64,000 bases of DNA from Aquipuribacter nitratireducens (GCF_037860835.1 NZ_JBBEOG010000002.1:62001-126000), one strand, 5' to 3'. Positions 8,565 through 16,554 are shown, counted from the first letter of the stretch. Numbers and translations are program-made. The notes: generated from the sequence alone by a model not told the origin.

Positions 8565-9401
8565 TCAGAGGAGGTCGGGGAGCCCGACCGGTGCCTGCAG
8601 GCAGCCGTGCGTGGCGCCGACGGCGGCGAGTCCCTCGAGGTCGCCCGCGGCGAAGCCGTCCGGCGTGCCGGCGTGCAACCGGGGGTGCATGAGCTGCGTG
8701 GGGTCCTCGGTGTGCCCGAGCCCGACCGCGTGTCCCAGCTCGTGGAGGAGCGTGTTCCGCCGTGACGTCCCCGGCCCCGCCGCGGGCTTGCCCTCGACGA
8801 GGAGCTGCGGGGCGTCGAGCACGACGTAGCCGCGGACGATGACGTGCCCGAGCCGGCCCGGGTCCGCCGGGTCGTAGACCAGGCCGTCGCGCGTCCGGGA
8901 CGTCAGGAGGCCACGGGCCCCGGCCTGGGCCGCGATGCCGCCCTCGAGGTCGGCGCTCGTCTGCTCCGGCTCGACCCACGCGACGACGACGTCGGCGGAC
9001 TGCTCGAGCGGGTCGGCGGGCTCGGTGAGGGGGACCTCCGCCGTCAGCCCGCGGTAGGTGAGTCGCAGGCCCGTGGTCGCGGCGACCTCCTCGACCGCGG
9101 CGTGGGTCTCGCCGAGCACCTGCGCGCGCAGGCGCACGGGCACCGCGGTGAGGTTGACGCGGTACGTGATGGTGCTGCACGGGTCCCACCGCAGGTACGT
9201 GCCGCTGCCGTCGGGCAGCACGCCGTCGTACAGGGAGAACCGGGACGAGCCGGGGACGGCCCGGGGCGGGCTCGCCGCGGCCGGGGCGAGCCGCGTCGCC
9301 TCGTCGACGCCGGGGTCGCGGGGAGCGTGCGGCGCCACCAGCGCGAGCAGCACGAGGGCCGCCACGACGAGGTGGCGTCGCGCGTGCCGGCGTCGGCCCA
9401 T
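8565..9401 (-). CDS. Secreted matrixin-type (M10-like) zinc metalloprotease
   Basis: 278 residues. An arginine-rich start and hydrophobic helix (about residues 11-25) form a signal peptide or anchor. Residues 220-230 read HELGHAVGLGH, the metzincin zinc site with His220, Glu221, His224 and His230, and the Met-turn is probably Met238 in QLMHP. The segment RWDPCSTITYRVN near 71-83 is typical of actinobacterial matrixin-like proteins. No haemopexin or calcium-repeat domain is present. Likely acts outside the cell; substrate unknown. The matching minus-strand upstream gene is tesB, 73 bp away. Confidence 0.8.
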   Translation of the reverse strand: MGRRRHARRHLVVAALVLLALVAPHAPRDPGVDEATRLAPAAASPPRAVPGSSRFSLYDGVLPDGSGTYLRWDPCSTITYRVNLTAVPVRLRAQVLGETHAAVEEVAATTGLRLTYRGLTAEVPLTEPADPLEQSADVVVAWVEPEQTSADLEGGIAAQAGARGLLTSRTRDGLVYDPADPGRLGHVIVRGYVVLDAPQLLVEGKPAAGPGTSRRNTLLHELGHAVGLGHTEDPTQLMHPRLHAGTPDGFAAGDLEGLAAVGATHGCLQAPVGLPDLL

Positions 9402-9413
9402 GAGTCCATCATC
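9402..9413 (-). promoter_or_regulatory. Possible leaderless promoter -10 of the matrixin gene
   Basis: GATGAT (9413 to 9408, minus strand) lies six bases before the ATG at 9401. It matches the A and the final T of the TAnnnT pattern but not the first T. Confidence 0.35.
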
Positions 9414-9474
9414 GGTCGAGCGGGCGGCCGCCTGGACCTGTTGGAGCGAGTCGGTACGCCGTGTCGAAGGGTCG

Positions 9475-10356
9475 TCACCCCCCGGAGCGGGGGACCCGCA
9501 CCATGCCCTCCTGGGTGGTGGTGACGACGAGCCGCCCCTGCCGGTCGTGCATGTGGCCCTGGACGAGGCCGCGCGCGTTCGACGCCGACGGGCTGGCGTG
9601 GGTGTACAGCAGCCACTCGTCGGCGCGCGCCGGACGGTGGAACCACATCGCGTGGTCGAGGCTGGCGATCTTCAGACCGGGCGTCGACCACGCGACGCCG
9701 TGGCGGCGCAGCACCGCCTCCAGCAGGGAGTAGTCGCTGGCGAAGGCGATGACGGCCGCGTGGACGAGGGGCTCGTCCGGGAGCGCGGCCGGGGTGCGCC
9801 ACCACACCGCGCTGTCGCTGCGGCGGGCGCTCGCCGGCCGCAGGAAGATCGGCTCGTCGACGTTGCGGATGTCGACGGGCCGCTCGTGCGACCAGTAGTG
9901 GGCGGTCGGGTGGTCGATCCCGGCGAGCACGTCCGCGGTCGTCGGGAGCGACTCCGGGTCGGGGGCGTCCGGCATCGGGGCCGCGTGGTCGAGGCCCTCG
10001 TCGGCGGTCTGGAACGACGCGATCATGGACAGGATCGGTCGACCGTGCTGCAGGGCGTGCGTGCGCCGGGCGCTGAACGAGCGGCCGTCCCGCAGGCGCT
10101 CGACCGCGAACTCGATCGGCACCGACGGGTCGCCGGCGCGGAGGAAGTACGCGTGGAGGCTGTGGGGGTGCCGCTCGGGGTCGACGGTGCGGCCCGCCGC
10201 CATGAGCGACTGCCCGAGGACCTGCCCGCCGAAGACGCGCCCCGAGGGGTGGTGGACGTTCTGGCCGACGAAGCGGTCGGCGTCGTCGGTGGCCTCCAGC
10301 CTCAGGTCGCTGACGAGACGGTCGCGCAGGGACTCGGGGGTCGGGCGCTCGCTCAC
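9475..10356 (-). CDS. tesB: Acyl-CoA thioesterase II
   Basis: 293 residues, the usual TesB length (286 in E. coli), with two hot-dog domains. FGGQVLGQSLMAA near residue 38 and the HSLHAYFLRAGD segment near 63 are family hallmarks; SFSARRTHALQHG and the C-terminal SLDHAMWFHRP and DEWLLYTHASPSA segments complete the double fold. It hydrolyses medium- and long-chain acyl-CoA. The start is GTG at 10356 with a TAGGTT -10 six bases upstream. Confidence 0.92.
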   Translation of the reverse strand: MSERPTPESLRDRLVSDLRLEATDDADRFVGQNVHHPSGRVFGGQVLGQSLMAAGRTVDPERHPHSLHAYFLRAGDPSVPIEFAVERLRDGRSFSARRTHALQHGRPILSMIASFQTADEGLDHAAPMPDAPDPESLPTTADVLAGIDHPTAHYWSHERPVDIRNVDEPIFLRPASARRSDSAVWWRTPAALPDEPLVHAAVIAFASDYSLLEAVLRRHGVAWSTPGLKIASLDHAMWFHRPARADEWLLYTHASPSASNARGLVQGHMHDRQGRLVVTTTQEGMVRVPRSGG

Positions 10357-10368
10357 CCCCGGAACCTA
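10357..10368 (-). promoter_or_regulatory. Leaderless promoter -10 of tesB
   Basis: TAGGTT (10368 to 10363, minus strand) is separated by six bases (two G then four... all G/C) from the GTG at 10356. Confidence 0.6.
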
Positions 10369-10400
10369 CCGCCGACCCCGGCCGCGCCCTCGATCACCGC

Positions 10401-10549
10401 CGAGTGGGACGTCCGCACGGCGAGTGGGACGTCCGCACGCCGAGTGGGACGTCCGCACGGCGAGTGGGACGTCCGCACGCCGAGTGGGACGTTCGCACGG
10501 CGAGTGGGACGACTTCGGGCGTCCGGCGCACCGGAACGTCCCAGTCGCG
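10401..10549. repeat. Tandem array of a 20-bp GTGGGACGT repeat plus one inverted copy
   Basis: Five exact-length 20-bp units starting at 10401, 10421, 10441, 10461 and 10481 share CGAGTGGGACGTCCGCACG (the fifth has one C-to-T change); their last base alternates G, C, G, C, G, so the real period may be 40 bp. A sixth partial unit covers 10501-10510. An inverted related copy, AACGTCCCAGTCGCG, lies at 10535-10549. The array sits in the 231-bp gap between tesB (divergent start) and the end of the small acidic gene group. A related array is at 45504-45640. Confidence 0.9.
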
Positions 10550-10587
10550 GGCCCGTCCCGCAGACGAAACCGGGCACCGGCCGACCC

Positions 10588-10788
10588 TCAGGACCGCTGC
10601 GGTCCCGGTCGGGGCGGTGCCTGCGCCGCCCCGCCGGGACCGGCGGTGCCGCCCTCCTGCGGCCCCTCGCCCGCGTCGGGCTCGGGGTCGTCGCTGTGGC
10701 GGTACATCTCGGGGTCGTCGTGGTCGGTGCGCTCGGGGGCGTCGGGGTCCGGCATGCCGGCGCAGTACCCGCCGGCGGCCCCGCTCAC
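10588..10788 (-). CDS. Small acidic protein, unknown function
   Basis: 66 residues, rich in Asp, Glu, Pro and Gly, with no hydrophobic segment and no recognised domain. It contains DHDDPEMYRH, which resembles DDPDADPEMLHP in the first gene of this three-gene set (11302-11514), so the two may be distant paralogues. It is the last of three minus-strand genes, 7 bp after the DUF5709 gene. Predicted to be disordered. The small size makes the call uncertain, but acidic composition, spacing and the shared motif support it. Confidence 0.5.
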   Translation of the reverse strand: MSGAAGGYCAGMPDPDAPERTDHDDPEMYRHSDDPEPDAGEGPQEGGTAGPGGAAQAPPRPGPQRS

Positions 10789-10795
10789 ACCGTGG

Positions 10796-11305
10796 TCAGG
10801 TGCGGGGGTCCTCCGTCACGTGCATCGCGGCCTCCTCGGCACTCGCCGCGCCCGCGTCGATGCCGACGTCCTCGGCGACGAGGTCCTTCTCGGTGTCCTC
10901 GCGGACGCCCTCGTCGGGCTCGACGAGCCGTCCGGCGCGCAGGTCGCCCACCTCGCTGTCGTCGTCCTCGGTCATCGCGAGGTCCTCGCTCGACACGTCC
11001 TCGCCGGTCGCGTCCGTGAGGGGCTGGTCCGTCGGGAGCACGGCGTCCCCGGGCCGCTCCTCGAAGACCTCCGGCTCCTCCGCCTCCAGGCGCGCCTCGA
11101 GGCTGCCGCCCTCGTGCTGCTCCTCGGCCGTGGTGCCGTGCGCGGTCGCCGCGACGGGGCGGTCGTTCGGCACGTAGCTGCGGTCGAGGTTGTCGTCCTC
11201 GCCGTCCTCGCCGAACGCGAGGTCCTGGTCCATGTCGACCTCGTCGAGGTCCATGCCTGCGGTCGCCTCGGCGTCGATCCGGTCGACGCCCTCCTGCTCG
11301 CTCAT
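10796..11305 (-). CDS. DUF5709 domain protein, acidic
   Basis: 169 residues, strongly acidic. The segment from about residue 42 (DRSYVPNDRPVAATAHGTT, then ...GGSLEARLEAEEPEV) matches the pattern of actinobacterial DUF5709 proteins: a short motif around YxPxDRP followed by a charged helix with LxxRLxxEEPDV. The rest is low-complexity Asp/Glu/Ala. Function unknown. Its ATG overlaps the stop of the upstream 70-residue gene by 4 bp, which indicates translational coupling. Confidence 0.7.
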   Translation of the reverse strand: MSEQEGVDRIDAEATAGMDLDEVDMDQDLAFGEDGEDDNLDRSYVPNDRPVAATAHGTTAEEQHEGGSLEARLEAEEPEVFEERPGDAVLPTDQPLTDATGEDVSSEDLAMTEDDDSEVGDLRAGRLVEPDEGVREDTEKDLVAEDVGIDAGAASAEEAAMHVTEDPRT

Positions 11306-11514
11306 GCGTCTCCCCTCGGGTTGAGGCTGTCGGGGTCGGAGTCGGGGTCCTCGGTCTGGGACCCGGAGGCCCGGTCGCCGTCACGCGGGTGCAGCATCTC
11401 CGGGTCGGCGTCCGGGTCGTCGTCGGGGTCGTACCCGCCGGTCTCGTCGCCGGGACCCTCCATGTCCTCGGGGTCGCCCGTGGCACCCGTCGGGTACTCG
11501 GTGTTCTCGCTCAT
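11302..11514 (-). CDS. Small acidic protein, first gene of a three-gene set
   Basis: 70 residues with about a third Asp/Glu and no hydrophobic segment. It has an internal repeat: DDPDADPEMLHPR (about 33-45) and EDPDSDPDSLNPR (about 55-67). Family not recognised. It is divergent from the thioesterase gene at 11577 with 62 bp between starts, and its stop overlaps the DUF5709 start. Similar DPD/DPE repeats in the third gene of the set suggest a shared origin. Confidence 0.55.
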   Translation of the reverse strand: MSENTEYPTGATGDPEDMEGPGDETGGYDPDDDPDADPEMLHPRDGDRASGSQTEDPDSDPDSLNPRGDA

Positions 11515-11576
11515 GGTGAGTGCGGTACCCGGACGCGCTCCGCGCCATGCCTGGGCCGCGTGCGAGGATCCCGGGC

Positions 11577-12008
11577 GTGCCCGTCGTCACCGTGCCCGTC
11601 GCGATGCGCTGGTCCGACATGGACGCCTACGGCCACGTCAACAACACCGACTTCATGCGCTACACCGAGCAGGCGCGCATCGAGGCGCTCGCGCTCGTCA
11701 AGTCCGGCCCGGACACGGGGACGCTCGTCGTGCGCCACGAGGTGGAGTACCGGGTGCCGCTGGAGTACCACCGCGACGGCGTCCTCGTCGACATCTGGGT
11801 GACGCGGATCGGCGGCGCCGGCTTCGACCTCGCCTACGAGGTCGCGACCACGCACGCCGGTGAGCGCGTCGTCCACGCCGTCTCGGCCTCGACGATGGTG
11901 ATGTACTCCTTCTCACGAGCGACACCGCGTCGCATCGAGCCGGCGGAGCGCGAGCTGCTCGAGAGCCTGTCGGGCCCGCCGGTGCAGTTCCGCCGGCCCT
12001 CGCGCTGA
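11577..12008 (+). CDS. Hot-dog fold acyl-CoA thioesterase (YbgC/4-hydroxybenzoyl-CoA type)
   Basis: 143 residues from GTG 11577. The N-terminus reads MRWSDMDAYGHVNNTDFMRY, the signature of the YbgC/FcbC family, with the catalytic Asp in SDMDAYGH. It probably hydrolyses acyl-CoA esters in the cytoplasm; the substrate cannot be told. An upstream open stretch from 11520 would add residues before the conserved start strand and is not favoured. CGAGGAT lies just upstream of the chosen GTG and could act as a weak ribosome site or a -10. Converges with the phosphatase gene, 4 bp between stops. Confidence 0.85.
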   Translation: MPVVTVPVAMRWSDMDAYGHVNNTDFMRYTEQARIEALALVKSGPDTGTLVVRHEVEYRVPLEYHRDGVLVDIWVTRIGGAGFDLAYEVATTHAGERVVHAVSASTMVMYSFSRATPRRIEPAERELLESLSGPPVQFRRPSR

Positions 12009-12012
12009 GCCG

Positions 12013-13170
12013 TCAGGCGGGCGGCACGCGGACGACGAGGACGGCGGTGTCGTCGCTCTGCCGCTGCGCGAAGGCGAGGACCGCCTCCTCGACGCAGCGG
12101 GCCGTGTCGGCCGCGGGCCCGTCGCAGCCGCGCAGCACCTCGACGAGCCGCTGCTCCCCGAACTGCTCGCCCTCGTGCCGGGCCTCGGTGACGCCGTCGG
12201 TGTAGAGCAGGACGCTGTCGCCCGGGTGCAGGACGGTCGCGGCGTCGCTCAGCATCGGCTGCTCGAAGACGCCCAGCACCATCCCCGGCTCGCCGAGCGG
12301 CTCCACGGTCCCGTCGGCGCGGCGGCACAGCGCCGGCGGGTGCCCGCCGAGCGACACCGTGAGCCGGCACGCGCCGTCCTCGAGCCGGAGTGCGAGGTAG
12401 GCGGCGGTCACGAAGCGCTCGGAGTCCGGGTGCTGCCGACGCAGCGCCTCGTCGAGCAGCCGGAGCACGGACGACGGTGAGGTCCGTGTGACGGCCGCGG
12501 CGCGGATCGTGTACCGGGCCAGCGCCGTGACGGTGGCGGCCTCCACGCCCTTGCCACAGACGTCGCCGACGGTGAGCGCCCAGCCGTGCTCGCCGGTCTG
12601 GAAGACGTCGTAGAAGTCGCCGACGACGTCGACGACCTCCGAGCCGGGCAGGTAGCGGGCGGCGATCTCCGCCCCGGGCACGTCCGGCAGCACGGGCGGC
12701 AGGAGGCTGTCCTGCAGCGTGCGGGCGAGGCGGCGGAACCGCTCGCCCGCCTCGATCGCCTCCTGTGCTGCCCGCCGCTCGACGGTGACGTCGCGGAAGT
12801 ACCACGCCCACCCGATGGAGGTGCCGTCCGGTGCACGCAGCGGGGTCCCGTAGCGGTCGAGCACGCGCCCGTCGACGAGCTGGAGCTCGTCGCGCGCGGG
12901 CGTCGAGCCGTCGGCGTACAGCTCCTCGACGCGGCGGAGGAACGCGTCCGGGTCCACGACGCTGCGCTGCGCCCACGCGAGCGCCGCCTGGTCGTCGCCC
13001 GATGCGGCGATGTCCGCCGGGATGCGCCAGATGTCGAGGAACTGGTGGTTCATCGCGATCATCCGGCCCTGGGTCGAGACGACGACCATGCCGTCGAGGC
13101 CGGACTCGACGGCGGCGCGCAGGAGCGCGGCGTCGTCACCGGCGTCGCGCGCGGCGGGTGGAACGGACAC
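12013..13170 (-). CDS. PAS domain plus SpoIIE/RsbU-type PP2C phosphatase
   Basis: 385 residues. Residues about 15-145 form a PAS sensor domain (GLDGMVVVSTQGRMIAMNHQ near 29-48, ending in WAWYFRDVTVER). A short coiled linker leads to a PP2C SpoIIE domain (about 165-383) with LPGSEVVDVVGDFYDVF, VGDVCGKGVEAA, LLYTDGVTEAR and QSDDTAVLVV, which hold the metal-binding aspartates. Such proteins dephosphorylate anti-sigma factor antagonists in stress-response partner switching. No partner sigma or anti-sigma gene is nearby. The GTG start has a GAGGAGGG ribosome site a few bases upstream and a possible TACGAT -10 (13204 to 13199, minus strand). Confidence 0.88.
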   Translation of the reverse strand: MSVPPAARDAGDDAALLRAAVESGLDGMVVVSTQGRMIAMNHQFLDIWRIPADIAASGDDQAALAWAQRSVVDPDAFLRRVEELYADGSTPARDELQLVDGRVLDRYGTPLRAPDGTSIGWAWYFRDVTVERRAAQEAIEAGERFRRLARTLQDSLLPPVLPDVPGAEIAARYLPGSEVVDVVGDFYDVFQTGEHGWALTVGDVCGKGVEAATVTALARYTIRAAAVTRTSPSSVLRLLDEALRRQHPDSERFVTAAYLALRLEDGACRLTVSLGGHPPALCRRADGTVEPLGEPGMVLGVFEQPMLSDAATVLHPGDSVLLYTDGVTEARHEGEQFGEQRLVEVLRGCDGPAADTARCVEEAVLAFAQRQSDDTAVLVVRVPPA

Positions 13171-13284
13171 GGCCCTCCTCGCCTCGCACTCGCACGGGAT
13201 CGTACGGGCGGGGCGGGGAGGGCCGCGCGTCGGACGGTCGGCGTCAGCCGATCGGGTGACGCCCCTCGAGGGCTCAGCCGGTCG

Positions 13285-14952
13285 TCACGGCGTCCGCAGC
13301 CACACCGTGGTGTCGGACGGGACCCGGCCGTCGGCGTCGAGCGGGCCGCTCGTCAGCAGCACCTCGGCACCCGCCGGCAGCTCCTGCGGCTCACCGTCGA
13401 AGGTGACGAGCACGGTGACGTCGCCGTTGCGCAGGCCGAGCGACCCGTCGCCGCAGCGCTCGTCGAGCCAGCGGAGGCTGCCGCGCCCGAGGCCGTGCTC
13501 GCGACGCAGCCGCAGCGCGGCCCGGTACGTCTCGAGCGTCGACCCGTCGACACCCTCCTGCCGGTCGCGGGCGAGCTCCGCCCACACCGGTGGCTGCGGC
13601 AGCCACGACGCGTCACCCGGTCCGAAGCCGTACGACGGGGCGTCGGCCTCCCACGGGATGGGGACGCGGCAGCCGTCGCGGCCGACCTGCTCCCCGCTCG
13701 TGCGGTGCCATGCCGGGTCCTGCCGGACGTCGTCGGGCAGCGTCGTGTGCTCCGGCAGGCCCAGCTCCTCGCCCTGCCACAGGTACGCGGAACCGGGCAG
13801 CGACAGCATGAGGAGCGTGGCGGCGCGGGCGCGGCGCAGGCCGAGCTCGGCGTCGGGCTGCTCGTCGCGCGGGCCGATGCCGCCGAGACCCCGCGTGGCC
13901 GGCGGGAAACCGAGCCGCGACGCGTGGCGGACGACGTCGTGGTTGCTCAGGACCCACGTCGTGGGGGCGCCGACGGCCTCGGAGCCGGCGAGGGAGGTCG
14001 TGATGACCTCCTGCTGCTCCTTCGGCAGCCACGGCGCGACGCAGTGGTCGAAGTTGAACGCCTGGTGCAGCTCGTCGGGGCGCGTGTACCGGGCGAGGCG
14101 CTCGTACGGGGTGACCCACGCCTCGGCGACGAGCATGCGGTCGCCGTCGTAGGAGTCGGTGACGGCGCGCCAGCGCCGGTAGATGGCGTGGACGCCCTCC
14201 TGGTCCCACATCGGGGGACGGCGGTCGTCGGTGATCTCGGCCGTGCCCTGCATGGGCCGGTCGTCCGCCGACCAGTCCGGCAGGCCGGGTGCCTTCACCA
14301 TCGCGTGGGCGACGTCGATGCGGAAGCCGTCGACGCCCCGGTCGAGCCAGAACCTCAGGGTGTCCTCGAACTCGTCGTGGACCTCGGGGTTGTCCCAGTT
14401 GAGGTCCGGCTGCGTGGAGTCGAAGAGGTGGAGGTACCACTGGCCCGGGGAGCCGTCGGCCTCCGTCACGCGCGTCCACGCCCGGCCGCCGAACACCGAC
14501 GCCCAGTTGTTCGGGGGCAGCTCGCCGGCCTCACCGCGCCCGTCGCGGAAGTGGAAGCGCGCTCGCTCCGGCGAGCCCGGCGCCGCGGCGAGCGCGGCGC
14601 GGAACCACGCGTGCTCCGAGCTCGTGTGGTTGGGGACGACGTCGACGACGACCCGGAGACCGAGGTCGTGCGCCGTGGCGATCATGGTGTCGGCGTCGGC
14701 GAGGGTGCCGAAGATGGGCTCGACGTCGCGGTAGTCGGAGACGTCGTAGCCCGCGTCGTTCTGCGGGGAGGGGTAGAAGGGGGACAGCCACACCGCGTCG
14801 ACGCCGAGCTCGGCGAGCTTCGGCAGGCGGGACGTGATGCCCGGCAGGTCACCGATGCCGTCGCCGTCGCCGTCGGCGAACGAGCGCGGGTAGACCTGGT
14901 AGATGACGGCGTCGCGCCACCACGGGGCGGACTCGAGGGACGAGGAGGTCAC
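13285..14952 (-). CDS. GH13 alpha-glucosidase / oligo-1,6-glucosidase
   Basis: 555 residues, cytoplasmic (no signal peptide). The TIM-barrel motifs are clear: WRDAVIYQVYPRSF near 12-25, VDVVPNHTS near 103-111, GFRIDVAHAM with nucleophile Asp213, MLVAEAW with acid/base Glu277 and LSNHD with Asp339. QDNDGDGIGDL-like residues after YPRSF (GDGDGDGIGDLPGI) place it with the oligo-1,6-glucosidase and alpha-glucosidase subfamilies. A C-terminal beta domain follows. It would release glucose from malto- or isomalto-oligosaccharides, which fits the maltodextrin importer at 25.7-31.6 kb. The gene lies 37 bp after glbO. Confidence 0.9.
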   Translation of the reverse strand: MTSSSLESAPWWRDAVIYQVYPRSFADGDGDGIGDLPGITSRLPKLAELGVDAVWLSPFYPSPQNDAGYDVSDYRDVEPIFGTLADADTMIATAHDLGLRVVVDVVPNHTSSEHAWFRAALAAAPGSPERARFHFRDGRGEAGELPPNNWASVFGGRAWTRVTEADGSPGQWYLHLFDSTQPDLNWDNPEVHDEFEDTLRFWLDRGVDGFRIDVAHAMVKAPGLPDWSADDRPMQGTAEITDDRRPPMWDQEGVHAIYRRWRAVTDSYDGDRMLVAEAWVTPYERLARYTRPDELHQAFNFDHCVAPWLPKEQQEVITTSLAGSEAVGAPTTWVLSNHDVVRHASRLGFPPATRGLGGIGPRDEQPDAELGLRRARAATLLMLSLPGSAYLWQGEELGLPEHTTLPDDVRQDPAWHRTSGEQVGRDGCRVPIPWEADAPSYGFGPGDASWLPQPPVWAELARDRQEGVDGSTLETYRAALRLRREHGLGRGSLRWLDERCGDGSLGLRNGDVTVLVTFDGEPQELPAGAEVLLTSGPLDADGRVPSDTTVWLRTP

Positions 14953-14989
14953 GTGTCACAAGGGTGGCACAGCCGCGGTGCCCGTCCCG

Positions 14990-15409
14990 TCACTCGAAGG
15001 TGTTGACGAGGGAGTGCGCAGCCCGCTCGAGGTAGTCCCACAGGACGGCCTCGTGCACGGGCGCGAGGTCGAGGGAGTCGACGGCGCGGCGCATGTGGAG
15101 CAGCCAGCGGTCGCGCGCGTCCGGGTCGACGCGGAACGGCGCGTGCCGCATGCGCAGGCGCGGGTGACCGCGCTCCTCGCTGTAGGTGGTCGGCCCGCCC
15201 CAGTACTGCTCGAGGAACATGCGCAGCCGCTGGGCGGCGGCCCCGTGGGGGCCGAGGTCCTCCTCCGGGTACATCGGCGCGAGGACCGGGTCCTCGCCGA
15301 CCCCGGCGTAGAAGGCGGCGACGAGCCGGTCGAACGTGTCGGTGCCGCCGACGGCTGCCCAGAAGGAGTCGGGACGGCGCAGGTCGGGGACGTCGTGCGG
15401 CCGGCTCAC
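14990..15409 (-). CDS. glbO: Group II truncated haemoglobin (trHbO)
   Basis: 139 residues. Typical trHbO segments are [22 protein letters not shown] with the B10 region tyrosine, [43 protein letters not shown] with the proximal histidine in MRHAPF, and DRWLLHM with the G8 tryptophan. Proteins of this type bind O2 or NO and interact with terminal oxidases or protect against nitrosative stress. Its ATG overlaps the stop of the DUF4229 gene by 4 bp. Confidence 0.9.
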   Translation of the reverse strand: MSRPHDVPDLRRPDSFWAAVGGTDTFDRLVAAFYAGVGEDPVLAPMYPEEDLGPHGAAAQRLRMFLEQYWGGPTTYSEERGHPRLRMRHAPFRVDPDARDRWLLHMRRAVDSLDLAPVHEAVLWDYLERAAHSLVNTFE

Positions 15410-15738
15410 CGGGGCTCCTGCCCGTCCGCCCGGTGGTCGTCGGCGCGGTCCAGCGCCGCGTCCTCCGCGGCGGCGTCGTCGTCGATCCGGTCGCGGAGCC
15501 GTCGCCGCTGCCCCGTGGTCGCCTGCGCCTCACCGGCGTCGCGGGACGCGCGGCGCTCCATGATCGCGAGCGTGACGGCATCGCGCTGTCGGCGCAGCAC
15601 GACGAATGACAGGAGCATCGAGATGACGAGGGCGAGGACGAGGGACAGCAGCCCCCCGACGCCGACGAGGCGCAGGGCGAGGAACGCGACGAGGAACATG
15701 CCGAGCCGCAGCGCGGAGTAGACGGCGACGGGACGCAT
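15406..15738 (-). CDS. DUF4229 small membrane protein
   Basis: 110 residues. Two hydrophobic helices (about 5-27 and 28-47, separated by GVGGL) are followed by an arginine-rich and acidic tail with alanine/aspartate stretches, the layout of DUF4229. Function unknown. It heads a minus-strand unit with glbO (4-bp overlap), and probably the alpha-glucosidase. A TACCCT -10 six bases upstream of the ATG indicates a leaderless transcript. Confidence 0.75.
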   Translation of the reverse strand: MRPVAVYSALRLGMFLVAFLALRLVGVGGLLSLVLALVISMLLSFVVLRRQRDAVTLAIMERRASRDAGEAQATTGQRRRLRDRIDDDAAAEDAALDRADDHRADGQEPR

Positions 15739-15750
15739 CCCCCCAGGGTA
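15739..15750 (-). promoter_or_regulatory. Leaderless promoter -10 of DUF4229-glbO
   Basis: CCTACCCTGG on the minus strand; TACCCT is 15750 to 15745 and the ATG at 15738 follows after six bases. Confidence 0.7.
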
Positions 15751-15791
15751 GGCGTCACGCTGGCCGGTCCCGTCCGGGGGAGACTGTCGGG

Positions 15792-16310
15792 ATGGACGCG
15801 CGACAGGGCGACCCGAGCGGTCGGGCCGGGGCCGTGCTCGCCGTCCACGCGGCCGCGGAGGCGCCGGCGAGCGGCTTCGCGAAGCAGTCGCGCGACGAGC
15901 TCCTCCTCGTCGCCGACCACGGCGCCGCGGACGACCGGCACGCCGGCCGGGACCTGCGGGAGGTCCACCTCGTCGACGTCGCCCGGTACCGGCTGCTGCG
16001 CGCCGCGGGGCACGACGTGGGTCCGGGGTACCTCGGCGAGAACGTCACGACCGACGGCGTCGACCTCCTCGCCCTGCCCGCCGGCACGGTGCTGGCTGTC
16101 GGGGGGCGGGCGCGGCTGCGCCTCACCGGGATGCGGTTCCCGCGCCACGAGGACCCGGCGACGGACCGCGTCGGCGTCGACCTCGACCCCGCCGGTGTGC
16201 CCGTCGGGCGGGTGGGGGTGTTCGCCGTCGTGCTGGCGGGCGGCCGCGTCCGGGCGGGTGACGCCGTTCGGGTGCTGCACGTCGGGGACGACCCGCTGCA
16301 CCCCCTGTGA
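15792..16310 (+). CDS. MOSC domain protein lacking the usual cysteine
   Basis: 172 residues. GYLGENVTTDGVDLLALPAGTVL (about 76-98) is the core MOSC motif. The segment LTGMRFPRHEDP sits where active MOSC proteins have TGxRxPC; here Arg replaces the sulphur- or molybdenum-ligand cysteine, and the whole protein has no cysteine. MOSC domains normally carry sulphur for molybdenum cofactor chemistry (YiiM, mARC). Loss of the cysteine means it may bind the cofactor without sulphur transfer. The gene is divergent from DUF4229 with 53 bp between starts. Confidence 0.8.
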   Translation: MDARQGDPSGRAGAVLAVHAAAEAPASGFAKQSRDELLLVADHGAADDRHAGRDLREVHLVDVARYRLLRAAGHDVGPGYLGENVTTDGVDLLALPAGTVLAVGGRARLRLTGMRFPRHEDPATDRVGVDLDPAGVPVGRVGVFAVVLAGGRVRAGDAVRVLHVGDDPLHPL

Positions 16311-16335
16311 CCTGCCCGGAGGTGCCGTACCGACC

Positions 16336-16347
16336 TACCCTGGTCCT
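16336..16347 (+). promoter_or_regulatory. Leaderless promoter -10 of the PLDc_N gene
   Basis: TACCCT at 16336-16341 (within CCTACCCTGG-like ACCTACCCTGG) lies six bases before the GTG at 16348. Confidence 0.7.
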
Positions 16348-16554
16348 GTGCTCCGCCTCCTGGTCGTGCTCGCGGTCGTCGCGCTGCACGTCTACGCGTT
16401 CATCGACTGCATGCGCACCTCGCCCGCGCACGTGCGGGGGCTGCCCTTCGCGGCGTGGGTGCTCGTCGTCCTCGTCGTGCCGGTCGTCGGGCCGCTGCTG
16501 TGGCTGTGGTCGGGTCGGCCCGAGGCCTTCGACCCGGTGGGCCGGCGCCGCTGA
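16348..16554 (+). CDS. PLDc_N-type two-helix membrane protein
   Basis: 68 residues with two transmembrane helices (about 2-18 and 28-50). The pattern FIDCMRTSPAHVRGLPFAAW and a final WLWSGRP match the PLDc_N family of small membrane proteins, named after the N-terminus of some cardiolipin synthases, although no phospholipase domain is present. A paralogue lies on the other side of menA at 17469-17831. Converges with menA, 27 bp between stops. Function unknown. Confidence 0.75.
   Translation: MLRLLVVLAVVALHVYAFIDCMRTSPAHVRGLPFAAWVLVVLVVPVVGPLLWLWSGRPEAFDPVGRRR

Noticed and set aside
502-9189. Very long minus-strand open frames opposite the GTPase, ettA and DUF2254 genes (up to 1476 codons)
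   Set aside because: They are Arg/Pro/Gly-rich or Val/Asp-rich shadows caused by high GC; the plus-strand genes have clear motifs.
10401-10549. CRISPR-like array
   Set aside because: Units abut with no spacers, and no cas genes are present.
10353-10577. Open frame through the 20-bp repeats with an RADVPL-type repeat peptide
   Set aside because: It is a translation of the DNA repeat; no ribosome site and no homology.
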